A DNA stretch of 64,000 nt from Bailinhaonella thermotolerans (GCF_003594875.1 NZ_QZEY01000002.1:186001-250000); one strand, 5' to 3'. Shown: positions 7,506 through 16,184, counted from the first letter of the stretch. Made by a program: numbers and translations. The notes: generated by a model from the sequence alone, not told the origin.

Positions 7506-9914
7506 ATGCGGGACTGGTCGCTGACGTTCGAGGGGTTCGACCCGGGCGGCGAGCGCCTGCGCGAGGCGCTGTGCACCCTGGGCAACGGCTTCTTCGCCAC
7601 GCGCGGCGCGGCCCCGGAGGCGGTGGCCGGGGAGTGCCACTATCCGGGCACGTACGTCGCCGGCGTGTACGACCGCCTCGCCTCGGAGGTGGCCGGGCAC
7701 CGCGTGGTCAACGAGGACATCGTGAACGTGCCCAACTGGCTCCCGCTGACCTTCCGCGCCGCGGGCGGCCCCTGGTTCGACGCGGCCGAGCTGCCCGGGG
7801 AGGGCGTGACGGGCTACCGCCAGGAGCTGGACCTGCGCCACGGCGTGCTGGTCCGCGAGTTCACCCGGCGCGACGGCCAGGGCCGCGCGACCTCGGTGCG
7901 GCAGCGCCGCCTGGTCTCGATGGACGACCCCCACCTGGCCGCCCTGGAGACCGTGCTCACCCCCGTGAACTGGTCGGGCGTCCTGGAGGTCCGCTCCCTC
8001 CTGGACGCCTCGGTCCGCAACGAGGGCGTCGCCCGCTACCGGGACCTGCGCGGCGACCACCTCGCCCCGCTCGGCTCCGGCGTGGACGGGCCGGTCGCCT
8101 GGGTCCGGGTGGCCACCGCCGCCTCCGGCGTCCACGTCGCCGAGGCGGCCCGCACCGGCGTCCGCCTCCCAGGCTCCGGGGACGCGCCGCCCCCGGCGTA
8201 CACCCCGATCGAGGACGCCGTCCGGCCGGGGGTGGCGGTCGCGGTCCCGGTGGAGCGGGGGACGGCGTGCGCGGTGGAGAAGGTGGTGGCGCTGGCGACC
8301 TCGCGGGACCACGGGATCGGGGAGTGCGCGGAACACACCAGGGAGGCGGTGCGGGCGGCGCCGGGGTTCGGGGACCTGCTGGCGCGGCACGCGGCGGCGT
8401 GGCGGCGCCTGTGGCGGCGGGCGCGGCTGGAGACCGGGACGCCGGACGACGAGACGATCCTGCGGCTGCACGCGTTCCACCTGCTCCAGACGCTCAGCCC
8501 GCACACGGCGGACCTGGACGCGGGGGTGCCCGCGCGGGGGCTGCACGGGGAGGCGTACCGCGGGCACGTGTTCTGGGACGAGCTGTTCGTGCTGCCGTGG
8601 CTGAACCTGCGGTTCCCGGAGATCGCGCGGGCGCTGATCCGGTACCGCCACCGGCGGCTGCCGAAGGCGCGGGCGGCGGCGCGCGAGGAGGGGCTGCCGG
8701 GGGCGATGTTCCCCTGGCAGAGCGGGAGCGACGGGCGCGAGGAGACCCAGCGGCTGCACCTGAACCCGCGCTCGGGGCGGTGGCTGCCGGACCACTCGCG
8801 GCTCCAGCGGCACGTCGGGCTGGCCGTGGCGTACAACGTCTGGCAGCACTACCAGGCGACGGGCGACGTGGACATGCTCGGCGAGACCGGGGCCGAGCTG
8901 ATGGTGGAGGTGGCGCGGTTCTTCGCCGGGCTGGCCCGGTTCGACGAGGGCCTGGGGCGGTACGTCATCCGCGGGGTGATGGGGCCGGACGAGTACCACG
9001 ACGCCTATCCCGGCGCCGACCGGCCGGGGCTGGACGAGAACGCGTACACCAACGTGATGACGGTGTGGGCGCTGGCGCGCGCGCTCGACGCGCTGGAGGC
9101 GCTGCCGCCGCCCCGCCGCGACGAGCTGGCCGAGCGGCTGGAGCTGGGCGCGGAGGAGCCCGAGCGGTGGGCGGACCTGACCCGGCGCATGCGGGTGGTG
9201 TGGCACGCCGACGGCGTGATCAGCCAGTTCGACGGCTACGAGTCGCTGGCCGAGCTGGACTGGGAGGGGTACCGGCGCAGGTACGGCGACATCCGCCGGC
9301 TGGACCGGATCCTGGAGGCCGAGGGGGACACCCCGAACCGGTACAAGCTGTCCAAGCAGGCCGACGTCCTCATGCTCTTCTACCTGCTCTCCGCCGAGGA
9401 GCTGGCCGAGATCTTCCACCGCCTGGGCTACCCGTTCGAGGGCGCCACGATCCCCCGGACGATCCGGTACTACCTGGCCCGGACCTCGCACGGCTCCACG
9501 CTCAGCGCGGTGGTGCACGCGTGGGTGCTGGCCCGCGGCGACCGCCGGGCGTCCTGGCGCTTCTTCACCGAGGCGCTGGCGGGCGACGTGCACGACGTCC
9601 AGGGCGGCACGGCCGCCGAGGGCGTCCACCTGGGCGCGATGGGCGGCACGCTGGACCTGGCCCAGCGCTGCTACCTGGGCCTGGAGACCCGGGGGAACGC
9701 GCTGCGGCTCAACCCCGCCCTGCCCGACGCCCTGCCGCGGCTGAGCCTGGACCTGCGGTACCGGGGGTGCGACCTGTCGATCGACGCCGACCACGCCGAG
9801 CTGCGCCTGCGGGTGTCGTACGGCAGGCAGCCGATCCGGGTGGTCGCCGGGGACCGGGAGGCCGCGCTCGTGCCGGGGAAGACCTATGTGTTCCCCCTGG
9901 ACGGCCGCCCCTGA
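7506..9914 (+). CDS. Glycoside hydrolase family 65 protein
   Basis: An 802-aa GH65 enzyme (maltose/trehalose/kojibiose phosphorylase group or acid trehalase). N-terminal super-sandwich with [11 protein letters not shown], then the (alpha/alpha)6 barrel with [14 protein letters not shown] and [14 protein letters not shown], which contains the catalytic Glu, followed by [17 protein letters not shown] and the C-terminal sheet. GH65 members cleave alpha-glucobiosides by phosphorolysis or hydrolysis; which applies cannot be read here. It would feed glucose phosphates toward sugar metabolism, plausibly with the adjacent phosphoketolase shunt. ATG 7506 is used; a GTG two codons upstream is also open. 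Confidence 0.9.
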   Translation: MRDWSLTFEGFDPGGERLREALCTLGNGFFATRGAAPEAVAGECHYPGTYVAGVYDRLASEVAGHRVVNEDIVNVPNWLPLTFRAAGGPWFDAAELPGEGVTGYRQELDLRHGVLVREFTRRDGQGRATSVRQRRLVSMDDPHLAALETVLTPVNWSGVLEVRSLLDASVRNEGVARYRDLRGDHLAPLGSGVDGPVAWVRVATAASGVHVAEAARTGVRLPGSGDAPPPAYTPIEDAVRPGVAVAVPVERGTACAVEKVVALATSRDHGIGECAEHTREAVRAAPGFGDLLARHAAAWRRLWRRARLETGTPDDETILRLHAFHLLQTLSPHTADLDAGVPARGLHGEAYRGHVFWDELFVLPWLNLRFPEIARALIRYRHRRLPKARAAAREEGLPGAMFPWQSGSDGREETQRLHLNPRSGRWLPDHSRLQRHVGLAVAYNVWQHYQATGDVDMLGETGAELMVEVARFFAGLARFDEGLGRYVIRGVMGPDEYHDAYPGADRPGLDENAYTNVMTVWALARALDALEALPPPRRDELAERLELGAEEPERWADLTRRMRVVWHADGVISQFDGYESLAELDWEGYRRRYGDIRRLDRILEAEGDTPNRYKLSKQADVLMLFYLLSAEELAEIFHRLGYPFEGATIPRTIRYYLARTSHGSTLSAVVHAWVLARGDRRASWRFFTEALAGDVHDVQGGTAAEGVHLGAMGGTLDLAQRCYLGLETRGNALRLNPALPDALPRLSLDLRYRGCDLSIDADHAELRLRVSYGRQPIRVVAGDREAALVPGKTYVFPLDGRP

Positions 9915-9935
9915 GAGGAGCACAATTGCCCTCTC
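9913..9935 (+). terminator. Small hairpin overlapping the GH65 stop codon
   Basis: GAGAGG (9913-9918) pairs with CCTCTC (9930-9935) across an 11-nt loop. It begins in the TGA of the GH65 gene and precedes the STAS gene. A weak terminator or attenuator at best. Confidence 0.3.
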
Positions 9936-10035
9936 CACCGGGAGCTGATGGTTCTTCCCTCCATGTCGTCATAAGTTGAACTATGTGGGCGTGCGGGCCC
10001 ATCCGGGGCCCCCGGACCCCTCCGAGGAGACAGGC

Positions 10036-10743
10036 GTGGACTTCTCCGCGACGGTCGAGCATCGGGGCGGCAACATCGTCGTCGTGTCCGTGCGCGGCGA
10101 GCTGGACTTCCTGTCCAGTCCCGCGCTCAAGGACGCCTTCGCGGCCTTCGGCGAGAGCCCGGCGCGGTATCTCGTCGTGGACCTCACCGGCACGACGTTC
10201 TGCGACGTCAGCGGCGCGCACACGATCGTCGCCGCGCACGGCGCCGCCGTGCGCGGCGGGGGCCTGCTGGCCGTGTCCGGGGCGCTGCCGCTGACCCGGC
10301 GGCTGCTGGACCTGATCGGCGGCGGCCGCGTGCCGGTGTACCCGTCGCTGACGGCGGCGCTGCGGGCGCGCAGGACCCGGTCCGGGACGTCCTGCGAGGT
10401 GCTCGCCACCCGGACCCGGCATCCGGGTCCCGCGGTCTCGCGCGCCCGCCCGCCGGGCCCCCCGCGCGCCGACGTCCCGCCGCGGGCCCGCCCCCCGCTG
10501 GACGACACGATCAAGCAGTCCAAGCTGCTCCAGAACCAGACCTCGGCGAACCTGTCCCTCCTGCAGAACCGCACGCGCAAGACGTTCGAGATGCTGGCCC
10601 GCCTGCACGACAACCTCGCCGCCGCCCACCGCCAGGGCTTCACCTGCGCGCGCTACCCCTGCGACGGCACCGTCCGCTACCACCAGGACAAGGCCCTGGC
10701 CTACCGCCGCCGCTCCCTCGGCGACGGCCGCCCCGCGGCCTGA
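10036..10743 (+). CDS. STAS-domain anti-sigma factor antagonist with helical C-terminal extension
   Basis: A 235-aa protein. Residues 1-100 form a STAS domain (VDFSATVEHRGGNIVVV, then GELDFLSSPAL and VVDLTGTTFCDVSGAHTIV); the serine in DVSG occupies the position phosphorylated in SpoIIAA/RsbV proteins. The remainder is a Pro-rich linker and a predicted coiled-coil (IKQSKLLQNQTSANLSLL) ending with a two-Cys segment GFTCARYPC, not part of a standard antagonist. GTG 10036 follows GAGGAGA; the frame opens further upstream. Function in partner switching with anti-sigma kinases is inferred. No RsbW-like kinase gene is next to it. Confidence 0.8.
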   Translation: MDFSATVEHRGGNIVVVSVRGELDFLSSPALKDAFAAFGESPARYLVVDLTGTTFCDVSGAHTIVAAHGAAVRGGGLLAVSGALPLTRRLLDLIGGGRVPVYPSLTAALRARRTRSGTSCEVLATRTRHPGPAVSRARPPGPPRADVPPRARPPLDDTIKQSKLLQNQTSANLSLLQNRTRKTFEMLARLHDNLAAAHRQGFTCARYPCDGTVRYHQDKALAYRRRSLGDGRPAA

Positions 10744-10817
10744 CCCTCCCCCGCGCCGGCCGGCGCGCCCCGCCACGCCGTACGGCCATCGCCCCGCCGT
10801 ACGGCGAGCGGGCGGGG

Positions 10818-10904
10818 ACGGCCCGGCGGGACGCGCAGTGACGGGCCCGGCGGGACGCGCAGTGACGGGCGCGGTGGGACGCGGAGTGACGGGCGCGGCG
10901 CGGC
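10818..10904 (+). repeat. 24-bp tandem repeat, about 3.7 copies
   Basis: Units begin GACGGGC(C/G)CGGCGGGACGCG and are spaced 24 bp apart (starts near 10817, 10840, 10864 and 10888), the last one truncated. It sits in the 195-bp gap just before the pentapeptide-repeat gene. Confidence 0.75.
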
Positions 10905-10938
10905 GGCGGCGCGGCCTGGGGGGCATGCCGGGCGAACG

Positions 10939-12345
10939 GTGACCGAACGTCAAGAGATCGCGGCTCACCTGCCGAAAACGGTGGTGGCTCTCGTCACTCT
11001 GCGTAAGGCTTGGGTGGTGGACGAGTACATTCAGCGTGACCGGCTGCGCATGCGCCATATCGGCGTCGTGTGCGCGCTGGCGCTCGTCGGCTCGATCGCG
11101 ATGACCACCACCGTCTTGGTCCTGACGCTGTGGGTGGCCGGCTTCCCCCACGTCGCCCTCCCGGGGAAGGAGGGGCTGCCGCTGGAACGCCTGATCGACA
11201 TCATCAAGCTGTCCTTCGCCGCCGTGGCGGGCATCGGCGGCGTGATCGCCCTGGTCCTGGGGTACCGGCGGCAGAAGGTGTTCGAGGCGGCCGAGCGGCG
11301 GGCCGAGGGGGCGGAGCAGCGCGAGGCCACCAAGCTCTTCAACGAGCGCTTCACGATCGCCAGCGACAAGCTCGGGCACGAGTCCCCGGCCGTGGTGCTC
11401 GCGGGGGTGCACGCGCTCGCGCGGCTGGCCGACGACGCCCCTACCGGCGGGCTGCGGCAGACCGTGATCGACGTGCTCTGCGCCTACCTGCGCATGCCGT
11501 ACACCCCGCCGCCCGGCAACGACGCGACCACCTACCAGCGCCTGGCCTACGCCGGGTACCGCGAGGTCAGGCACACGATCATCCGCCTGATCAGCGCGCG
11601 GCTCCGGGAGGGCGTGCCGATCTCCTGGCAGGGGCACGACTTCGACCTCACCGGGGTCGTGTTCGACGGCGGCGACTTCAGCGACGCGATCTTCTCCGGC
11701 GGCGAGGTCAGCTTCCGCGACGCGGTCTTCCGGTCCGGCCGGATCCACTTCGAGCGGTCGGCGTTCCTCGGCTGCACGGCCGACTTCAAGGGCGCCTCGT
11801 TCGAGGGGGCGCAGGTGGACTTCCGGGGGAGCCAGTTCCGCGACTGCCTGCTCGACCTGCACGGCGCGCGGTTCTCGGCCGGGGAGGTCTGCTTCGACCA
11901 GTGCGTGTTCCTGGGCGGCGAGATGCACGCCAACGAGTGCGTCTTCAGCGGCGCGGAGGTGGGCTTCAACCAGGCGATCTTCTCGGCCGACGCGATCAGC
12001 TTCTACGGCGCGGAGTTCTCCGCGGGCAAGGTCGGCTTCTGGGGCACGCTGTTCGCCGGGCGATCCGGGTTCCGCTACGCCCGCTTCACCGGGGCGCACG
12101 TGACCTTCTACAACGCGCAGTTCTCCAGCGGCGAGGTGGACTTCGAGGCGGCGCGGTTCCTGTCGGGGCTCGTCGGCTTCCGGGGGGCGGAGTTCACCGG
12201 GTCCAAGGTGGACTTCCGGTTCTCCCGGTTCCTCGGCGGGGCGCTCGACCTGGGCCAGGTCAGCGGCCACGTGCCGCCGCTGCTGCCGTCCGACACGCTC
12301 CCCGGCGTCACCATGCCCACCTCCCCCCGCGAGACGTCCGGCTGA
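10939..12345 (+). CDS. Membrane-anchored pentapeptide-repeat protein
   Basis: A 468-aa protein. Residues about 40-68 and 87-110 are two transmembrane helices (GVVCALALVGSIAM; FAAVAGIGGVIALVLGY). They are followed by a charged coiled helix (ERRAEGAEQREATKLF) and a cytoplasmic alpha-helical region. From about residue 225 on there are repeats of roughly 12 residues of the type F-x-x-A-x-F-S-x-G-E-V, a variant of the pentapeptide quadrilateral beta-helix. Such proteins occur widely in actinomycetes, probably as scaffolds; no biochemical role is known. GTG 10939 is the first start; the RBS is poor. Convergent with the LuxR gene. Confidence 0.8.
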   Translation: MTERQEIAAHLPKTVVALVTLRKAWVVDEYIQRDRLRMRHIGVVCALALVGSIAMTTTVLVLTLWVAGFPHVALPGKEGLPLERLIDIIKLSFAAVAGIGGVIALVLGYRRQKVFEAAERRAEGAEQREATKLFNERFTIASDKLGHESPAVVLAGVHALARLADDAPTGGLRQTVIDVLCAYLRMPYTPPPGNDATTYQRLAYAGYREVRHTIIRLISARLREGVPISWQGHDFDLTGVVFDGGDFSDAIFSGGEVSFRDAVFRSGRIHFERSAFLGCTADFKGASFEGAQVDFRGSQFRDCLLDLHGARFSAGEVCFDQCVFLGGEMHANECVFSGAEVGFNQAIFSADAISFYGAEFSAGKVGFWGTLFAGRSGFRYARFTGAHVTFYNAQFSSGEVDFEAARFLSGLVGFRGAEFTGSKVDFRFSRFLGGALDLGQVSGHVPPLLPSDTLPGVTMPTSPRETSG

Positions 12346-12409
12346 CCGGCCGACCGGCCCCCGCGCGCCGGGCGGCCCGTCCCGGGAGGGGGCGGCGCCG
12401 GGAGGGGGG

Positions 12410-13405
12410 TCAGCCCGCCGTACGGCGCTGCCAGGCCACGGCCAGGACGGTGCGGCTCGGGCACTCGGTCTTGGCCAGGATGTGCGTGAGGTGCTTCTTG
12501 ACCGTCTCCAGCGTGATGCCGAGGCGGCGCGCGATCTGGCGGTTGGTGAGGCCGGCGGCGACGAGCTCGGCCACCTCGCGCTCCCGGGCGGTCAGCGGCC
12601 AGCGCGGCGGGGACTCCGCCTCCCCGCGCCGCAACTGCTCGCGGATCACCGGGGCGAGCACGCGCCGCAGCCGCGCCAGGATCGCGCGCTCGCGCGGGCC
12701 GACCTCGCTCTCGTCGGCGAACGCGACCCCGACGTACACCAGCCCGGCCTCGCAGGTGACCGCCAGGCCCGCCACCTCGGCCACCTGGTGGCGCCGCAGG
12801 AACCCCTCGGCGAACCCGCGCTCCCTGGGCGAGGCGCCGCACAGCAGGTCGGTCAGCACGACCTGGCCCGTGCCCGCGAGCGCGGCCAGCGCGGCCGGGG
12901 TGACGAGGGGCTCGTCGGGGAACCAGCGGTGGAGGTACTCGTCCACGAAGAGGCGGCCGAAGCTGTGCACGTCGCCGGGGCGGGCGGAGGCCGCCGCCTG
13001 CCAGTTCTCACCGTCGAGCACCATGGCGCGGCCCCAGCCCAGGTGCCGGCCGAGCGCCACGAGCAGGTCCTCGCGGAACCGGGTCAGGTCGGGGGCGTCG
13101 GCGACGTCCTCCACCACCCGGAACATGCGCCGGTAGTCGGCGGGCGCCAGCTCGGGGACGTGCGGCGCCGGCGGCCTGACGGCCGCGACCGCGAGCCCGG
13201 ACGGCCCAGGACCGGGACGGGGACCGGAGCCGGGGCCGGATGGACCGGGACCGGACGAACCGGGGCCCGGCGCCGCCCGGCCGGCCGCGATGAGGCGGGC
13301 CGGCGCGGGGGCGGACGGGCCGGGGGCGGGCGTGCGGGGTCTCAGACCGCGGGGCGGGTACGCGTCCACATCGGCCAGCTTGAGCGCCGAACCCGGCTCA
13401 GGCAA
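12410..13405 (-). CDS. LuxR-family transcriptional regulator
   Basis: A 331-aa protein with a C-terminal LuxR/FixJ helix-turn-helix: LTAREREVAELVAAGLTNRQ followed by IARRLGITLETVKKHLTHIL. The middle (about 90-260) is a GAF-like sensor region without recognisable ligand residues. The first 85 residues are a Pro/Gly/Ser-rich low-complexity tail that could be untranslated: TTG at 13405 is the longest start and GTG at 13369 an alternative. No receiver domain. An 18-bp perfect dyad lies immediately upstream (13419-13436), consistent with autoregulation or control by another factor. Confidence 0.85.
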   Translation of the reverse strand: MPEPGSALKLADVDAYPPRGLRPRTPAPGPSAPAPARLIAAGRAAPGPGSSGPGPSGPGSGPRPGPGPSGLAVAAVRPPAPHVPELAPADYRRMFRVVEDVADAPDLTRFREDLLVALGRHLGWGRAMVLDGENWQAAASARPGDVHSFGRLFVDEYLHRWFPDEPLVTPAALAALAGTGQVVLTDLLCGASPRERGFAEGFLRRHQVAEVAGLAVTCEAGLVYVGVAFADESEVGPRERAILARLRRVLAPVIREQLRRGEAESPPRWPLTAREREVAELVAAGLTNRQIARRLGITLETVKKHLTHILAKTECPSRTVLAVAWQRRTAG

Positions 13406-13418
13406 CGCGATATCCGCT

Positions 13419-13436
13419 TTAGTGCGCCCGCACTAA
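13419..13436. promoter_or_regulatory. Operator-like dyad upstream of luxR-type gene
   Basis: TTAGTGCG-CC-CGCACTAA, perfect 8-bp arms with a 2-bp spacer, in an AT-richer pocket 14 bp before the TTG start. Position and symmetry suit a dimeric regulator binding over the promoter. Confidence 0.6.
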
Positions 13437-13521
13437 CCGGCATTTCCCGCTATGTCGAAACCCCCGCGCCAGCGCGCCGCGCGACGCCGGCGCGGGCCGT
13501 CGGCGCGGGCCGCGCGGGCCG

Positions 13522-14208
13522 TCAGTGCAGGCGCTTGCGGTGCAGCCGTACGGCGAGGCCGACGTTGCCGCCGAGGGTGGCGCCCGCCAGCAGGAGCCCG
13601 GCGACCACGAGCAGGGACTCCGGGTCCGGGCCGAGGGGCCGGGGCGCGTCGGCCGAGGAGTTCGCCACCGGGCGCACCGGCACGGCCTTCTGGGCGGCCG
13701 GCAGGTTGACCTCGGGCTCGGGGGCGACCTGCGGGGCCTCCACCGAGGGGGCCGGGGCGGTGTTCTCGATCACGGGGAGCGAGACGTCGCCGGGCCGGGC
13801 CACGGTGCGGGTGTTGATCGAGGCCGGGGAGACGCCGTTGCCCGCGTATCCGCCGTAGCCGCCGTTCGAGCGCGCTGAAGAGCCGCCGGAGCCGTTCCTC
13901 GTCCCGCTCTTGGCGCCGCTCTTCGAGCCGGGCTTGGAACCGCTCTTCGAGCCGCTCTTGGGGGTGGTCTTCTTGCCGCTGATCTTCTGCTGGAGATCCT
14001 TGACGCCCTTCTCGACGTTCTTGCGCGTCTTCTCCAGGTCCTTGCAGATCTTGGTGGTCGCGTCGCCGAGGGGGGTTCCGTCGCTCTTGCAGTCGGCCGC
14101 CGCGCCCGCGCCCGCCGGGGCCGCGCCCGCGAGCAGCAGGACCAGCGCTCCGGAGGTGATGGCCGCGCCCGACAGCCCTACGTGCCGCATCGTCTTGCTT
14201 CGCGTCAT
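13522..14208 (-). CDS. Secreted, C-terminally membrane-anchored surface protein
   Basis: A 228-aa protein. Residues 1-37 are a signal peptide (GALVLLLAGAAPAGAGAAA). The mature N terminus holds two Cys (ADCKSDG and KICKDLEK) and a charged helix. Residues about 80-110 are a KSGSKSG-type low-complexity linker, then a Gly/Tyr patch and a Pro/Ala/Val stalk. The C terminus is a transmembrane segment (SLLVVAGLLLAGATLGGNVG) with the basic tail RLHRKRLH, resembling a cell-wall stalk protein without an LPXTG sorting motif. Function unknown. GGGAGC precedes the ATG. Confidence 0.7.
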   Translation of the reverse strand: MTRSKTMRHVGLSGAAITSGALVLLLAGAAPAGAGAAADCKSDGTPLGDATTKICKDLEKTRKNVEKGVKDLQQKISGKKTTPKSGSKSGSKPGSKSGAKSGTRNGSGGSSARSNGGYGGYAGNGVSPASINTRTVARPGDVSLPVIENTAPAPSVEAPQVAPEPEVNLPAAQKAVPVRPVANSSADAPRPLGPDPESLLVVAGLLLAGATLGGNVGLAVRLHRKRLH

Positions 14209-14304
14209 GCCCGCTCCCAGGACCGGTGCAGAGATCTGTACTGTACGCCTAATCCAATAGGGGGGCGCAAGAGCCCGTCCGTGATACGCATGGGGAATTC
14301 CTCG

Positions 14305-14862
14305 TCAATCCAGTCGCCGGCCGTCCCATTCGTCTTCGAGCACGGAATGCACGATGGAGTCGCGCCAGCCGTCCGGCGTGCGGACGTGGTGGCGGATGCG
14401 CCCCTCCTCGACCATTCCCGCGGTGAGCATCACGAGCTGCGAGGCGATGTTGTCCGGGGACCGCGCGCCCCAGATCCGGTGCAGCCCGACCTCCTTGAAC
14501 CCGAACCGCAGCAGCAGCCGCACCAGGTCCACCCCGAGCCCGCGCCCCCAGTGGTCCGGCCGCAGCCCGAAGCCGATCTCCGCGCTGTGCGGGTGATCGT
14601 GCTCGACGTGCAGCCGGGCGACGCCGATCACGTCCCCGTCCTCCGGGTCGATCACCGAGAGGACGTAGAGCCGGCGCGGGTCGGCCGCCGCCGAGGCCCG
14701 CGCCTCCTCGATGATCCGCACGACCTCCTCACGGGTCCGCGGCTCGAACGGGAGGTGGCGGGTGGCACGCGAGTCCCCGTAGAGGGCGTGGAGCGCGTCC
14801 GCGTGCGCGCACTCGACCTCCCGGAGCACCAGCCTCTCCCCGGCGTACTCCACTGGACCCAT
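14305..14862 (-). CDS. GNAT-family N-acetyltransferase (RimJ/RimL type)
   Basis: A 185-aa protein with the Acetyltransf_3 layout: RLVLREVECAHADALHALYG at the N terminus, AEIGFGLRPDHWGRGLGVDL as the acetyl-CoA pyrophosphate loop (R/Q-x-x-G-x-G/A variant HWGRGLG), then GLHRIWGARSPDNIASQLV. This subgroup acetylates ribosomal protein N termini or small amines; the substrate is unknown. ATG at 14862. It is transcribed away from the WYL gene, with a 372-bp region between. Confidence 0.85.
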   Translation of the reverse strand: MGPVEYAGERLVLREVECAHADALHALYGDSRATRHLPFEPRTREEVVRIIEEARASAAADPRRLYVLSVIDPEDGDVIGVARLHVEHDHPHSAEIGFGLRPDHWGRGLGVDLVRLLLRFGFKEVGLHRIWGARSPDNIASQLVMLTAGMVEEGRIRHHVRTPDGWRDSIVHSVLEDEWDGRRLD

Positions 14863-15061
14863 GCGGAGACGGTAGCCTGCCGCCTCCCCCGGAGACCAGT
14901 GATCAGCACCACGAGAAACAGCGCCACCTCATCCCTTTCCTTGAGCTTCCCGGACAAATCCACCCCTCTTTCCGCATCCGGAACGTCACCGCCCGCGATT
15001 CCCACCGCCCGGCCCGCCCCGCCCGGCGGGCGTTCCCGGCCCCCGGCGCCGCCCCGGCCGC

Positions 15062-15103
15062 GCCCCGCCGTACGGCTTTCGCGCCCCGCCGTACGGCTTT
15101 CGC
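15062..15103 (+). repeat. 21-bp perfect tandem duplication
   Basis: GCCCCGCCGTACGGCTTTCG plus one base, twice without spacing (15062-15082, 15083-15103). Each copy contains the window-wide palindrome CCGTACGG. Confidence 0.8.
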
Positions 15104-15205
15104 GCGCCTCCCCGCCCGGCTCCGGGCGGGAGGGAAAGCGCAGGTCAGGACGGGCACGGAAGGTCAGGTGAGTACAGCGCGGAGGTTAGGTGCGAGGGCC
15201 GGGAA

Positions 15206-15228
15206 ATGTCGGTCTTCGAACGTATGAT
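15206..15228 (+). promoter_or_regulatory. RecA-NDp/PafBC-type promoter candidate
   Basis: ATGTCGGTC (15206-15214), 8 bp, then TATGAT (15223-15228). The mycobacterial LexA-independent DNA-damage promoter is TTGTCRGTG-N8-TANNNT; this matches 7 of 9 upstream bases, the exact 8-bp spacing and the -10. The -10 ends 6 bp before the ATG at 15235, so the transcript should be leaderless. TCGAAC-GTAT-GATCGA (15216-15231) also resembles a LexA box with one mismatch. Confidence 0.6.
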
Positions 15229-15234
15229 CGAACC

Positions 15235-15774
15235 ATGGCAAACGTCGAAACCCCACCGCTGACGGCCGCCACCATCCAGACCACCGCCTCCCGGCCCGCG
15301 CCCGAGCCGGCCGCCCTGACCGCCGCCGAGATCGCCGCGCTGGCGCTCTCCCTGGCCCACCTGGGCGCGGGGCCGCAGTCCGCCACCGCGCGGCGCGCGC
15401 TGCGGCACGCCTTCGACCACCTCGACCCCGGGGACGAGGTGGTCGCGACCACCCTGTCCACCCTGACCGCCCCGCTCGACCCCGACACCGCGCGGCGCGC
15501 CCGGACCGCCGCGATCGCGATCACCGGGCGGCTCGTGCTGCGGCTGCGCTACCGCGACGCGGCCGGCCGGCTCACCGTGCGCGAGGTCGAGCCCGTCACC
15601 TGCCTCGTCCACCGCGACCACTGGTATCTCGTGAGCTGGTGCCGGTCCGCCCGGGCCATCCGCGCGTTCCGGTTCGACCGGATGATCGCCCTGGAGCCCA
15701 CCGACACCCCCGCGCGCGCCCACCTGGCCACCCGATACCTCCCCTTCCAGCGCCGCCGCCGCGTCGCGGCGTAG
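15235..15774 (+). CDS. WYL-domain protein lacking a DNA-binding domain
   Basis: A 179-aa protein. The N-terminal 80 residues are Ala-rich helices. From about 80 to 165 there is a WYL-type SH3-like beta fold: RLVLRLRYRDAAGRLTVREV, then EPVTCLVHRDHWYLVSWCR, in which the eponymous W-Y-L is intact, and AIRAFRFDRMIALEP. Full-length WYL regulators carry an N-terminal helix-turn-helix that is absent here, so the protein may be a ligand-binding partner of another WYL subunit, as in PafB/PafC heterodimers; that is inference. No Shine-Dalgarno; the promoter abuts the ATG. Confidence 0.8.
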   Translation: MANVETPPLTAATIQTTASRPAPEPAALTAAEIAALALSLAHLGAGPQSATARRALRHAFDHLDPGDEVVATTLSTLTAPLDPDTARRARTAAIAITGRLVLRLRYRDAAGRLTVREVEPVTCLVHRDHWYLVSWCRSARAIRAFRFDRMIALEPTDTPARAHLATRYLPFQRRRRVAA

Positions 15775-15786
15775 CGCCGCGGGCCG

Positions 15787-15826
15787 CCCCGCCGCGGCCC
15801 CCGCCTTCCCGGGGGCGGCGGCGGGG
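15787..15826 (+). terminator. Strong GC hairpin after WYL gene
   Basis: CCCCGCCGCGGCCCCC (15787-15802) pairs with GGGGGCGGCGGCGGGG (15811-15826), 15 of 16 pairs, 8-nt loop, 12 bp after the stop. A U tract is absent. Confidence 0.55.
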
Positions 15827-15917
15827 CCCTCCCGGCGCCGGTCCCCGCGGCGGGATTGCCCCGCCGTCACGCGGGGTAGACCCGCCCGCGGGGAGGACCA
15901 CGATCTTTGGGGGGACC

Positions 15918-16151
15918 ATGGCCGCCTGCGAGACCTGCGGCAACGACTACGACATGAGCTTCGAGGTGCACGCCCAGGGCGCGGTGCACACCTTCGACTC
16001 CTTCGAGTGCGCCATCCAGCGCATGGCGCCCATCTGCGAGCACTGCTCCTGCCGCATCATCGGGCACGGCGTCCAGGACGGCGGCCACTGGTACTGCTGC
16101 GCCCACTGCGCCCGCGAGAAGGGCGCGATGGCCCTGGTCGACCGCGCCTGA
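15918..16151 (+). CDS. Small Cys/His-rich protein, prokaryotic metallothionein-like
   Basis: 77 aa with nine Cys, mostly in CxxC pairs: CETCGNDYD at the start, CEHCSCRIIGHGVQ in the middle and WYCCAHCARE near the end, plus several His. The pattern matches the actinomycete protein family annotated as prokaryotic metallothionein or zinc-ribbon protein; probably binds zinc, cytoplasmic. ATG 15918 follows a GGGGGG tract. The gene stands alone and converges on the receptor-like kinase gene across a strong terminator. Confidence 0.8.
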   Translation: MAACETCGNDYDMSFEVHAQGAVHTFDSFECAIQRMAPICEHCSCRIIGHGVQDGGHWYCCAHCAREKGAMALVDRA

Positions 16152-16184
16152 CCGCCGCCCTGCCGCGCCGGGACTCCCGGCACG

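Larger units (their letters stand above)
14863..15234. other. 372-bp divergent intergenic region
   Basis: Between the GNAT and WYL genes. No gene recognised. It contains a 21-bp direct repeat with CCGTACGG (15062-15103) and, at its right end, the damage-type promoter of the WYL gene (15206-15228). An AT-richer patch near 14905-14960 could hold the GNAT promoter. Confidence 0.6.
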
